7,172 bases of DNA from Clostridiales bacterium (GCA_019417795.1 DXUR01000126.1:1-7172); one strand, 5' to 3'. Numbered from the stretch's first letter, positions 1 through 6,702 are shown. A program made the numbers and translations. The notes: generated by a model from the letters alone, not told the origin.

Positions 1-287
1 TGTCACGCATTTCTGGCGGACAGCTGGAATAAAGCATTTTCATCTGATTGACACCTTCATCTTCCAGAGAAATATCTGGATTTATAAGCGTATCTAAAGA
101 GATGTGCAGGACCTTTGCCAATGCTCTTAAAATCAAATAAGAAGGATTCATTTTTCCCTTTTCGATATTGGCGATTTGCTTTACAGAAACATGGCTTAGG
201 TCTGAAAAGTTCCTGCTGTGTCAGGTCCTTTTCCTTTCGAGCCTTCCGCATTATTTGGCCCCAAGCGGTTAAATCGTCAATCGGCAT
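1..287 (-). pseudogene. XRE-family helix-turn-helix regulator, frameshifted and cut by the window edge
   Basis: This is a DNA-binding regulator of the Cro/CI (XRE) type. It starts at ATG 287-285 behind a GAGGTG ribosome binding site (complement of 295-300). The first 27 residues include RKARKEKDLTQQEL, the first helices of an XRE domain. The reading frame then leaves the family and stops at 57-59. Skipping one T on the minus strand, within the four-base run at 205-208, restores a textbook continuation: SDLSHVSVKQIANIEKGKMN, then PSYLILRALAKVLHISLDTL. That frame stays open to position 1, for at least 95 residues in all. The gene is therefore either a recent pseudogene or an intact gene with a one-base sequencing error; programmed frameshifting is less likely because no stop codon or obvious slippery context is present. 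It is divergent from the plus-strand HTH-bceRS operon and could have regulated the shared intergenic region. Its target is unknown. Confidence 0.82.
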
Positions 288-301
288 AATCGTTCACCTC
301 A

Positions 302-311
302 ACAATATTGT
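302..311. promoter_or_regulatory. Palindrome ACAATATTGT in front of the divergent XRE gene
   Basis: This is a perfect 10-bp palindrome just upstream of the ribosome binding site of the minus-strand regulator gene. It overlaps a TACAAT that could serve as that gene's -10 element; no convincing -35 was seen. ATCGTTC also occurs as a direct repeat at 289-295 and 312-318. Repressors of the XRE type often bind short palindromes at their own promoters, so an autoregulatory operator is possible. The palindrome is AT-rich and short, so chance is a real alternative. Confidence 0.3.
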
Positions 312-402
312 ATCGTTCCGGTTTATATGATGGAATGACCTTATTATGCCTGACAAGCCGTACGATTATGCCGATTATATAAAGCTGCGATTGGTGATAA
401 AC

Positions 403-431
403 TTGTATTGTTCGAGACAAAGAACTATAAT
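403..431 (+). promoter_or_regulatory. Sigma-A-type promoter for the HTH-bceR-bceS operon
   Basis: TTGTAT at 403-408 and a perfect TATAAT at 426-431 are separated by 17 bases. Transcription would begin near 437-439, giving a very short leader that holds GGAGGTG (441-447) and ATG 452. Within the spacer, TTGT (408-411) and ACAA (417-420) form a weak dyad that could be an operator, but it is too short to rely on. Confidence 0.75.
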
Positions 432-451
432 GTACTCTGTGGAGGTGCATA

Positions 452-655
452 ATGGATTATATGACACTAAAAGAGGCCGCCGAAAAATGGGGTGTGACAC
501 CTCGTAGAGTAAATTACTATTGTGCTGCTGGGCGTATCCCCGGCGCTGTAAAGATGGCTGGTGTTTGGCTGCTCCCTAAAATTGCGGAGAAGCCGTTGGA
601 TATGAGAACAACGCAAGGGAGGCAACAAAATGAAAATTTTTATCATAGAAGATGA
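452..655 (+). CDS. Small excisionase/MerR-like helix-turn-helix protein (67 aa)
   Basis: This is a one-domain putative DNA-binding protein. MTLKEAAEKWGVTPRRVNYY (residues 4-23) forms a MerR/excisionase-type helix-turn-helix. CAAGRIPGAVKMAGVWLLP follows as the wing-like segment, with the RIPGA and W-x-(L/I)-P pattern common in small HTH_17-type proteins of Firmicutes. The last 20 residues are polar and look unstructured. The start at 452 is supported by GGAGG six bases upstream and by the strong promoter just before it; ATG 461 is a less well placed alternative. It is the first gene of the operon and overlaps the response regulator start by 26 bases, so translation is probably coupled. Related small proteins are found both on mobile elements and beside regulatory genes. 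Here it could tune the operon or be cargo left by an element. Its actual target is not visible. Confidence 0.8.
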   Translation: MDYMTLKEAAEKWGVTPRRVNYYCAAGRIPGAVKMAGVWLLPKIAEKPLDMRTTQGRQQNENFYHRR

Positions 656-1292
656 ACCAGCAATCCGTGAGGAACTTACCCAACTTTTTGAAAAATACGG
701 ATACCAATGTGCCAGTAGTAGCGATTTTCAGCATATCGCAGAAACCGCCCTTTCGTCTGGGGCTGACTTGATTCTTTTGGACATCAATTTGCCGTATCAG
801 GACGGCTTTCAGGTGTGCAGAGAAATTCGGCAGAAATCCAATGTTCCAATCATTGTGCTTACCAGCAGAAACAGCGATTTTGACGAACTAATGAGTTTGA
901 ACATCGGTGCCGATGATTATATTTCAAAGCCCTACAATGCACAGGTTCTTTTGGCACGCATACAAAAACTTCTGGCACGAACTTATGAAATACAGGACAA
1001 TGTGGTTTTGACACACAAAGGCTTAACTCTAAACCTGCTCAAAGCAGAAATCAGTTACCAAGGACAGAGAAAATCCCTTACCAAAAATGAAATGGGGATT
1101 TTGCGTCTGCTCATGGTAAACAAGGAAAATATCATTCCGCGTGATGCCATTATTGATGAACTCTGGCAGAGTGAGCAATTCATAGACGAAAATACTTTGA
1201 ATGTGAATATCGTTCGTCTGCGGAAAACATTAGCTGAGATCGGTTTACCTGACTATTTGGAAACGAAGCGTGGATTGGGGTATTGCGTATGA
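630..1292 (+). CDS. bceR: OmpR-family response regulator, BceR-like (220 aa)
   Basis: This cytoplasmic regulator is phosphorylated by the adjacent kinase and then binds DNA. Residues 1-115 are the receiver domain: acidic pair E7-D8, phospho-acceptor D51 in LILLDINLP, T78 and K100 in the ADDYISKPY motif. Residues about 125-220 are a winged-helix effector domain, with LTKNEMGILRLL, the DELW segment, NVNIVRLRKTL as the recognition helix and the terminal KRGLGY hairpin. The 220-aa length is normal for the family. GGGAGG (617-622) lies seven bases before ATG 630. The stop overlaps the kinase start as ATGA. Sequence and neighbours place it in the BceR/antimicrobial-peptide branch. Its likely target is the dyad at 2322-2341 in front of the transporter operon. 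The symbol is given at family level. Confidence 0.93.
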   Translation: MKIFIIEDEPAIREELTQLFEKYGYQCASSSDFQHIAETALSSGADLILLDINLPYQDGFQVCREIRQKSNVPIIVLTSRNSDFDELMSLNIGADDYISKPYNAQVLLARIQKLLARTYEIQDNVVLTHKGLTLNLLKAEISYQGQRKSLTKNEMGILRLLMVNKENIIPRDAIIDELWQSEQFIDENTLNVNIVRLRKTLAEIGLPDYLETKRGLGYCV

Positions 1293-2305
1293 GATTATCC
1301 GAGTATCTTTTAGATCGAATTTTTTCATTGATATGTATGCTGGTGTCGGCACTCCTACTGTTTGGCCTGCTTTGGCTAATTGAAACCCCTGCTACTTTTA
1401 TTCTGTTTGCCGAAACGATCCTTATGGCAGCGTATATTTCCGCTTTGGTATATGATTTTTTCCGTAAACGAAGTTATTATAATCTACTTCTGAAAATGAT
1501 GGAACAGATGGAAGAAAAGTCGCTTTTGGGTGAACTATTGACACAGCCTCATTTTTTGGAAGGTCAGATTTTAGTGGATATTTTGCGGCGCTGCAATAAA
1601 TACCAGAACGATCAGATTTCCAATGCAAAACAAGCAAGTCGGGAATACCGGGAGTACATTGATTCATGGATACACGAGATCAAGACCCCTATTACCTCTG
1701 CACGCCTGATGATAGAAAACGAAAAAAATCCCACTACGCTACGCATCGACGATGAACTCCGCAAAATTGATACCTATGTGGAACAGGTGCTATACTATGC
1801 CCGCAGTACGGATGTGGAAAAGGATTTCAAGGTGGAAAAATCCACACTGCAATCTTTAGTTCATGCTGCGTTAAAGACATATTCCAAACCTCTGATCCAA
1901 GCAGGCGGAAAACCAGTGCTGAATGATCTGGACATTCCTATTGTTGCCGATAGCAAGAGTTGCACATTTGTAATCGGACAAATCATATCCAACGCGATCA
2001 AATATCGTAAAGACAATTTGCAAATTGAGTTTTCTACCAAAACAGATAAAAATAATATATCCCTTTTTATTTCAGATAATGGAATTGGAATTCCTGCTGC
2101 GGATTTACCACGCGTATTTGACAAAGGCTTCACTGGAGAAAACGGACGCCGCTATTCCAAGTCAACCGGGATTGGGCTGTATTTGAGCCAAAAGCTGTGT
2201 AAAAAAATGAATATTGTGCTTTCCGTTTCCAGTGATCCCGGACAAGGGACTACCGTAACTATGGTATTTCCTACGGAGAGCTATTTGAAAGAGGCGGGGC
2301 TGTAA
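1289..2305 (+). CDS. bceS: Intramembrane-sensing histidine kinase, BceS-like (338 aa)
   Basis: This is a membrane kinase that phosphorylates the BceR-like regulator. Two membrane helices (about residues 11-31 and 35-56) are separated by only a few residues, so it has almost no extracellular sensor. This is the hallmark of BceS-type kinases, which sense through a BceAB transporter. A linker follows, with the phospho-acceptor H129 in SWIHEIKTPI, then the N-box IISNAIKYRKD, G1 box SDNGIGIP, the F-box region around DLPRVFDKGF and G2 box STGIGLYL. All catalytic boxes are intact. ATG 1289 overlaps the bceR stop by four bases (ATGA) and is preferred over the in-frame TTG at 1283. A terminator begins inside the last codons, so this gene ends its operon. 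The partner transporter is encoded just downstream, though its permease is abnormal. Confidence 0.93.
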   Translation: MRLSEYLLDRIFSLICMLVSALLLFGLLWLIETPATFILFAETILMAAYISALVYDFFRKRSYYNLLLKMMEQMEEKSLLGELLTQPHFLEGQILVDILRRCNKYQNDQISNAKQASREYREYIDSWIHEIKTPITSARLMIENEKNPTTLRIDDELRKIDTYVEQVLYYARSTDVEKDFKVEKSTLQSLVHAALKTYSKPLIQAGGKPVLNDLDIPIVADSKSCTFVIGQIISNAIKYRKDNLQIEFSTKTDKNNISLFISDNGIGIPAADLPRVFDKGFTGENGRRYSKSTGIGLYLSQKLCKKMNIVLSVSSDPGQGTTVTMVFPTESYLKEAGL

Positions 2306-2319
2306 AACCTCGCTTTTTT
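2291..2319 (+). terminator. Rho-independent terminator at the end of bceS
   Basis: GCGGGG (2294-2299) pairs with CCTCGC (2308-2313) with one G-U pair, around an eight-base loop, and six T follow (2314-2319). The stem can be extended by two weaker pairs. The left arm lies within the last bceS codons and the stop codon is in the loop. It separates the regulator operon from the transporter operon. Confidence 0.75.
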
Positions 2320-2321
2320 CA

Positions 2322-2341
2322 ACCTTACATTCTGGTAAGGT
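2322..2341. promoter_or_regulatory. BceR-type operator dyad
   Basis: ACCTTAC (2322-2328) and GTAAGGT (2335-2341) form a perfect 7-bp inverted repeat around six bases. Its core TTACA-TTCT-GGTAA (2325-2338) fits the BceR-family consensus TNACA-N4-TGTAA, as known for Bacillus Bce-type systems, with a single mismatch. An extra TGTAA (2345-2349) and GTAA/TAA steps every five to six bases continue to 2359, which could be a second, degenerate binding site. It lies between the bceRS terminator and the bceA start, where BceR-dependent activation would be expected. Being the target of the adjacent regulator is inference. Confidence 0.72.
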
Positions 2342-2354
2342 AAATGTAATCTAA

Positions 2355-2388
2355 CTTAATGGCACAGGAGAAGCCCCTATGGTAGAGT
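2355..2388 (+). promoter_or_regulatory. Candidate activator-dependent promoter of the transporter operon
   Basis: Possible -10 elements are TATGGT (2378-2383) and TAGAGT (2383-2388). The matching -35 positions (CTTAAT at 2355-2360, or TGGCAC at 2360-2365) are poor. A weak core promoter just downstream of a regulator dyad is what an activator-dependent promoter looks like, but the exact hexamers cannot be fixed by eye. If the -10 is at 2378-2383, the dyad centre lies about 58 bases before the start of transcription. Confidence 0.4.
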
Positions 2389-2395
2389 AAAAACA

Positions 2396-2428
2396 CAAAA
2401 GCAAAATGCTTTTGAGAAAGGAGTCTCA
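2396..2428 (+). promoter_or_regulatory. Two small leader hairpins, one presenting the bceA ribosome binding site
   Basis: CAAAAGC (2396-2402) pairs with GCTTTTG (2408-2414) around a five-base loop; no T run follows, so it is not a terminator. Overlapping it by two bases, TGAGA (2413-2417) pairs with TCTCA (2424-2428), and the six-base loop is the Shine-Dalgarno core AAGGAG (2418-2423). The ATG at 2435 lies 11 bases after that core, a rather long distance that the second hairpin would shorten. The two stems are short and may matter only for mRNA stability or not at all. Confidence 0.4.
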
Positions 2429-2434
2429 TAATCA

Positions 2435-3205
2435 ATGGACGACACAATTTTACGGGTGGATGACATCCAAAAATTTTACGGTAACAAGGGCAACCTGACA
2501 AAAGCCGTCGATCATATTTCTTTCTCTGTGCGTAAAGGTGAGTTTCTCGGTATTATGGGTTCTTCCGGCTCTGGGAAAACCACTTTGCTGAACTGCATTT
2601 CTACGATTGATACCGTTACCAGCGGCCATATTTATGTGGAGGGAAAGGACATTACGACGCTTCACGGATCACAGCTTGCAGACTTTCGCGGAAAAAAGCT
2701 GGGCTTTATCTTTCAGGACTTCAATCTACTGGATACTCTGACAGCCTACGAAAATATCTCTCTGGCCTTATCTATCGCAGGAACCAAACCCAGCGAGATT
2801 CAAAAATGTGTCCCGCAGATTGCAAAGGCGCTGAACATTCAGGAAGTATTGAACAAATATCCCTATCAGATGTCCGGCGGCCAACAGCAGCGGGTAGCCG
2901 CTGCAAGAGCAATGGTAACAAATCCAGCAATCGTACTGGCTGATGAACCTACTGGAGCTCTTGATTCCAATTCCTCGCGGATGCTGTTGACGATGCTGAC
3001 GAAATTGAACGAACAGCTTGCGGCAACAATCCTAATGGTAACGCATGATGCTTTTTCCGCCAGCTATTGCCATCGCATTTTATTTATCAAAGACGGGCAG
3101 GTGTTCAATGAGCTGCATCGAGGGACGGACACACGCAAAGACTTTTTTGCAAAGATTCTGGAAGTGGTTTCCGTCTTGGGAGGTGAGCAAAATGACCTCA
3201 TTTAA
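2435..3205 (+). CDS. bceA: ABC transporter ATPase, BceA-like (256 aa)
   Basis: This is the cytoplasmic ATPase subunit that drives the BceB-type permease, in the MacB/LolD/BceA branch of ABC proteins. All ATP-binding elements are present: Walker A GSSGSGKT (residues 42-49), Q-loop Q94 in FIFQDFNLL, signature SGGQQ (147-151), Walker B IVLADE (166-171) followed by PTGALDS, and the H-loop H204 in MVTHD. The C-terminal part, about residues 215-256, is the usual short BceA-type tail. AAAGGAG (2417-2423) precedes the start. The end overlaps the permease start by 14 bases, indicating coupled translation. The gene appears functional. It may be the only ATPase in the window able to serve any of the three permeases downstream, but Bce ATPases are specific to FtsX-type permeases, so powering the LanE/LanG-like pair would be unusual. 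Confidence 0.95.
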   Translation: MDDTILRVDDIQKFYGNKGNLTKAVDHISFSVRKGEFLGIMGSSGSGKTTLLNCISTIDTVTSGHIYVEGKDITTLHGSQLADFRGKKLGFIFQDFNLLDTLTAYENISLALSIAGTKPSEIQKCVPQIAKALNIQEVLNKYPYQMSGGQQQRVAAARAMVTNPAIVLADEPTGALDSNSSRMLLTMLTKLNEQLAATILMVTHDAFSASYCHRILFIKDGQVFNELHRGTDTRKDFFAKILEVVSVLGGEQNDLI

Positions 3206-5195
3206 GCTGATCTTCCGAAATGTTCATAAGAACATCCGGGACTATCTGATTTATTTCCTTACACTGACGCTTTCGGTCAGTCTGTTTTATGCCTTCAACT
3301 CAATTTCCGATCAGCCAGCTTTTTCCGATATGGGAATAACCGGTTCGCTTTTATACGACCAACTTGGCATACTGTTGTCGGCGCTTTCTGTTGTCATTGC
3401 GGTAGTATTGGCTTTTCTGATTATCTATGCCAACCAGTTTCTTTTGAAACGCCGCAAAAAAGAATTGGGCGTATATATGGTGCTCGGCATGAAAAAAAGA
3501 CGTATTTCCAGGCTGTTTGCCGGTGAAACTCTTTGTGTTGGTGTCATTGCTTTGGTTTCAGGTTTGGTTCTTGGGTTGCTCTTTTCGCAAGGACTTTCTT
3601 TGGTTGCATTAAAACTCTTTGCGATTGAATTGGATAAATTTCAAATCGTATTTTCTGCTGGAGCATTTCGACAGACAGTGCTTTGTTTTGCGATCATCTT
3701 CTTTATCGTAATGCTTTTCAATGTGTGGTCTGTAACCAATGTCAAATTGATTGACTTATTGACGGCCAGCAGAAAAAACGAAAGCATAAAAGCAGAAAAT
3801 CGTGTTTTGCCGCTCTGTCTGTTTGTGCTTTCCCTGATCTGCATAGGGATTTCCGCTGTGCTGTTCAACAAAAACGGAATACTGCCATCTCGTGAAAATA
3901 TGTCTTTTCAAATTGCGGGAGCGGCTTTGGTTGTTGGAACCTTTCTGTTGTTCAATTCATTATCCACTGTTTTCATCCAAGTGGTAAGAGCTGGTAAAGG
4001 GTTTTATCTGAAAGGTTTGAACACATTCCTTGTACGCCAAATCGGAAGTAAAATTCGCACGAATTATCTTGTGGTGACGATTGTTTGTGGCCTGCTGACC
4101 ATTACTATCTGTGCTGTATCTATTGGGGCAAGCACAGCTCTTGCAATGAATGAATTATCAAAAGCTGCAACCCCCTATGATTTGAATGTACTTTCCAATG
4201 TTTCCACTGATGGAGACAGCAACATTTCCGAGTATCTTGCCACACATGATGTTGCAATGCGTGATTACGCCGAAAACATGGAGCAAATCAGCATTTATGA
4301 GGCCGATATGACCTATTCAGAGCTATTTGAAGGTCAGAATGTCGAGCTGTGGCCTATTGATGAGGAAGTTTCCAATAGCAAAGTTGCCATAATTCCCGTT
4401 TCGGACTTCAATCGTGCTTTGACTATGCAGGGCAAAGAGCCAATCACACTGAACGACGACCAATACTTGTTAAACTGCAATTACACTGGGACATATCAAT
4501 ATGTTTCTGCGGCCTTACAAAAACATTCGGAAATTACAATAGGCGGAACAACCTTACTGCGTGCATCCGATGAAGTTTTGCAAGAAACATATTTTATGAC
4601 TTCTGTTGGAAACAATGATCGCGGAACAATCATTGTCCCGGATCATGTAGTGGCTGGCCTCGAAAAAGACGTTAATGTGCTTTTGGTACAATATAAGCCG
4701 GATGCGGATTCTAATGAAATCCTGCAAAAGATGATCCCTATTGGATTGGACGAAGCGCATGGTTATCGGTACGCAGAAAAGAACATGATGTATGAAATGT
4801 TCTACGGACTCAATGCTTTGGTGAGTTTCCTTTGTTGTTATATCGGCTTAATCTTTTTGCTGATCTGTGCTGCTCTTTTGGCACTAAAACAGCTCACAGA
4901 AACGACGGACAATATTTACCGATATGGATTGCTGCAAAAGTTGGGAGCCAAGCGCAAGCAAATTAACCGCACACTTTTTACGCAGGCGGCTGTGTTTTTT
5001 GCAATTCCGTTAACTGTTGCCGGAATATACTCGGCTTTCTTAATCGGCAAAGCAATGACTGTCGTTGAGGGAAGCATGAATGATCTGCGTCAATACGCCC
5101 TGCAATCCGGCTTCGCTGCGGACAATCTGGAAGATGTGTTCCTTTCTATGGTTGAGAAAGATAACATGGACAGAAAGCAGAGGGCAAAATTATGA
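3192..5195 (+). CDS. bceB: BceB-type permease with a foreign C-terminal tail (667 aa, probable gene fusion)
   Basis: This is the membrane subunit of a Bce-type peptide-resistance and sensing transporter. Visible are helices near residues 17-36, 60-85, 113-140, 161-181, 206-225, 239-263 and 291-317, then a large extracellular domain of about 220 residues (318-538), then helices near 541-566 and 595-621. Intact BceB has ten helices; the tenth is missing here. BceB-like sequence runs to about TVVE (residue 626). The protein then ends in a soluble stretch, LRQYALQSGFAADNLEDVFL followed by SMVEKDN, which matches the typical end of ABC-2/LanF ATPases (the LEDVF motif). ATG 3192 is chosen because GGGAGGTG (3178-3185) precedes it; the 49-residue upstream extension only shadows bceA. 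The end overlaps the next gene as ATGA. The fusion point lies near 5067-5087. Function is uncertain: loss of the last helix may disable transport or signalling. Confidence 0.85.
   Translation: MTSFKLIFRNVHKNIRDYLIYFLTLTLSVSLFYAFNSISDQPAFSDMGITGSLLYDQLGILLSALSVVIAVVLAFLIIYANQFLLKRRKKELGVYMVLGMKKRRISRLFAGETLCVGVIALVSGLVLGLLFSQGLSLVALKLFAIELDKFQIVFSAGAFRQTVLCFAIIFFIVMLFNVWSVTNVKLIDLLTASRKNESIKAENRVLPLCLFVLSLICIGISAVLFNKNGILPSRENMSFQIAGAALVVGTFLLFNSLSTVFIQVVRAGKGFYLKGLNTFLVRQIGSKIRTNYLVVTIVCGLLTITICAVSIGASTALAMNELSKAATPYDLNVLSNVSTDGDSNISEYLATHDVAMRDYAENMEQISIYEADMTYSELFEGQNVELWPIDEEVSNSKVAIIPVSDFNRALTMQGKEPITLNDDQYLLNCNYTGTYQYVSAALQKHSEITIGGTTLLRASDEVLQETYFMTSVGNNDRGTIIVPDHVVAGLEKDVNVLLVQYKPDADSNEILQKMIPIGLDEAHGYRYAEKNMMYEMFYGLNALVSFLCCYIGLIFLLICAALLALKQLTETTDNIYRYGLLQKLGAKRKQINRTLFTQAAVFFAIPLTVAGIYSAFLIGKAMTVVEGSMNDLRQYALQSGFAADNLEDVFLSMVEKDNMDRKQRAKL
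5067..5195 (+). other. Remnant of a LanF/ABC-2 ATPase C-terminus fused to bceB
   Basis: This stretch encodes the last 42 or so residues of the chimeric permease. It has no hydrophobic segment and contains NLEDVFLSMVEKD, the pattern that ends many ABC-2-type ATPases (LEDVFL followed by a short charged tail). It directly precedes and overlaps a LanE-like permease gene, the place where lanF lies in lanFEG operons. No Walker A, signature or Walker B sequence of such an ATPase is present nearby. By hand count GC is about 43% over 4801-5040 and about 50% over 5221-5460, consistent with a join of two sources but not proof. Confidence 0.68.
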
Positions 5196-5917
5196 AAACG
5201 CTGGCAATCGAACTTCGGAAAGAAAAGCGAACCGGCGTGATTCCCGTGCTGCTGGCCGTTGGTGTCTTGGGAGCCGCCTACGCATTTGTCAATTTCATTG
5301 TGCGGAAAGACACACTTCTGAATCTGCCGCTGGCCCCGATGGATGTCTTGTTGACCCAGCTCTACGGCATGATTATGGTGCTGAATCTGTTCGGTATCGT
5401 GGTTGCTACCTGCATGATCTACAACATGGAATTTAAGGGAAGTGCCGTAAAGAAGATGTATATGCTTCCCGTCAGCGTCCCGTCCATGTATCTGTGTAAA
5501 TTTCTGATTCTGACGGTCATGTTTTTGGTTGCTATCGTGCTGCAAAACCTGGCACTTGCACAGATCGGAATGACGGACTTGCCGGACGGAGCGTTTGAGA
5601 TGGGTACGCTGGTACGCTTTGCCGGATACTCTTTTCTCACATCCATGCCGGTACTGTCGTTTATGCTGCTGATTTCCTCGCGCTTTGAAAATATGTGGGT
5701 GCCGCTTGGAATTGGTGTTGCCGGTTTTCTGAGTGGTATGGCCCTTGCAAATTCGGGGCTGACGCTTTTGCTGGTGCATCCTTTTGTGATTATTCTGAAA
5801 CCAGCAGTAGCCATGAGCGCCCAGCCTGATTCGACGGTTGCCCTTGTCGCTTTGGTGGAAACACTGTTGTTCCTTGCTGTGGGCTTGTGGCTGGCGAAGT
5901 ACAGACGCTACGAGTAA
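5192..5917 (+). CDS. ABC-2 permease, lantibiotic-immunity LanE/MutE-like (241 aa)
   Basis: This is a membrane subunit of a lantibiotic-protection type ABC exporter, which removes peptide from the membrane together with a second permease and a LanF ATPase. About six helices are seen (residues 17-37, 54-77, 100-122, 142-161, 168-187, 216-234). Between helices two and three lies the cytoplasmic segment NMEFKGSAVKKMYMLPVSVP, the E-x(n)-K-x-LPVS pattern shared by this family and its partner LanG. The length of about 240 residues is typical. The start overlaps the upstream stop as ATGA with a modest AGAGGG before it, an arrangement usually inherited from lanF-lanE. The cognate ATPase gene is missing apart from the tail fused to bceB. 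LanE versus LanG assignment rests on gene order and resemblance and could be wrong; the broader ABC-2 permease call is firmer. Confidence 0.85.
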   Translation: MKTLAIELRKEKRTGVIPVLLAVGVLGAAYAFVNFIVRKDTLLNLPLAPMDVLLTQLYGMIMVLNLFGIVVATCMIYNMEFKGSAVKKMYMLPVSVPSMYLCKFLILTVMFLVAIVLQNLALAQIGMTDLPDGAFEMGTLVRFAGYSFLTSMPVLSFMLLISSRFENMWVPLGIGVAGFLSGMALANSGLTLLLVHPFVIILKPAVAMSAQPDSTVALVALVETLLFLAVGLWLAKYRRYE

Positions 5918-5933
5918 GGAGGGATAATAAGAA

Positions 5934-6698
5934 ATGAGTTTTTTGGATTTACTCAAAATCGAGTTTATGAAAGTAAAACGCTCCAAAATCGTACCCCTGA
6001 TTTTCATTGCACCTTTATTGGTGGTGGTTTCCGGGGTTGCGAGTTTGAGCAACTACTTTACACCGGAATACACCAATGCGTGGCCTGCCATGTTTATTCA
6101 AAGTGCGCTTGTTTACGCCTACTATCTGCTTCCATTCAGCATGATCGTGGTTTGCGTGATGATCGCAGGACGAGAAACAGGAAATAACGGGATTCTGAAA
6201 ATGCTGGCGCTGCCGGTCAGCCGCTGCGCATTATCCATTGCCAAATTCTGTGTGCTTACCTTTTATCTGTTTATGGAGATGGTGGCGTTTCTTGTCGTAT
6301 TTGTAATCGCTGGGTTGATTGCGACACAGACAATGGGAGTAACAGAAACCCTGCCGATCCTATATCTTCTGAAATGGTGCTTGGGGCTGTTTCTGACTAT
6401 GTTGCCGTGCATTGCGGCTATGTGGGTCATCACTGTGCTGTTTGAAAAGCCGCTTCTTTCTGTGGGATTAAATCTGCTGCTTGTGATTCCCGGTGTATTG
6501 GTTGCGAATACGCCGCTGTGGATCGCCTACCCGTACTGTTACAGCGGTTATCTCGTTTCCTGCTCTCTCTATGACTTTACAGCAGAAACTTCCGACGCCG
6601 CTTTTTCGGTGTTTCCGTTCCTGCCGTGCGCGATTGTAGTGTTTGGCCTGTTTTTCGCGCTGGCTGTCACCCAATTTGGGAAAAAAGAAATGAGGTAA
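5934..6698 (+). CDS. ABC-2 permease, lantibiotic-immunity LanG/MutG-like (254 aa)
   Basis: This is the probable second permease of the lantibiotic-immunity type exporter and partner of the preceding gene. Six helices are visible (about residues 19-38, 57-79, 103-131, 143-170, 174-191, 228-247). The cytoplasmic loop GRETGNNGILKMLALPVSR (79-97) carries the E-x(n)-LPVS pattern also found in the upstream permease, which marks both as members of one family and possible ancient duplicates. A perfect AAGGAGGG (5916-5923) overlaps the preceding stop and lies ten bases before ATG 5934. Length and topology are normal and no damage is seen. Without a dedicated ATPase in the window, its activity depends on one encoded elsewhere or on an untested partnership with the BceA-like protein. 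Confidence 0.85.
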   Translation: MSFLDLLKIEFMKVKRSKIVPLIFIAPLLVVVSGVASLSNYFTPEYTNAWPAMFIQSALVYAYYLLPFSMIVVCVMIAGRETGNNGILKMLALPVSRCALSIAKFCVLTFYLFMEMVAFLVVFVIAGLIATQTMGVTETLPILYLLKWCLGLFLTMLPCIAAMWVITVLFEKPLLSVGLNLLLVIPGVLVANTPLWIAYPYCYSGYLVSCSLYDFTAETSDAAFSVFPFLPCAIVVFGLFFALAVTQFGKKEMR

Positions 6699-6702
6699 AA
6701 CT

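Noticed and set aside
1283..1288. TTG start two codons before the BceS ATG
   Set aside because: The ATG at 1289 gives the usual ATGA overlap with bceR and a family-like MRLSEYL start.
2396..2414. Hairpin CAAAAGC/GCTTTTG as a terminator before bceA
   Set aside because: The stem is weak and followed by GAGAAAGGAG rather than a T run.
3045..3191. 49-residue N-terminal extension of the BceB-like permease
   Set aside because: It is a shadow of the bceA gene in another frame. The ATG at 3192 has an excellent ribosome binding site and begins the family-typical N-terminus MTSFKLIFRNVHKNIRDY.
5080..5436. 118-codon plus-strand frame across the bceB/lanE-like junction
   Set aside because: It is out of frame with both genes, rich in Cys, Arg and Ser without domain pattern, and both real genes are better supported.
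5090..6052. Long minus-strand open frame of 320 codons
   Set aside because: It lies antisense to three well-supported permease genes, has no membrane or domain pattern, is rich in His, Gln, Lys and Arg as expected for the complement of hydrophobic codons, and has no clear ribosome binding site.
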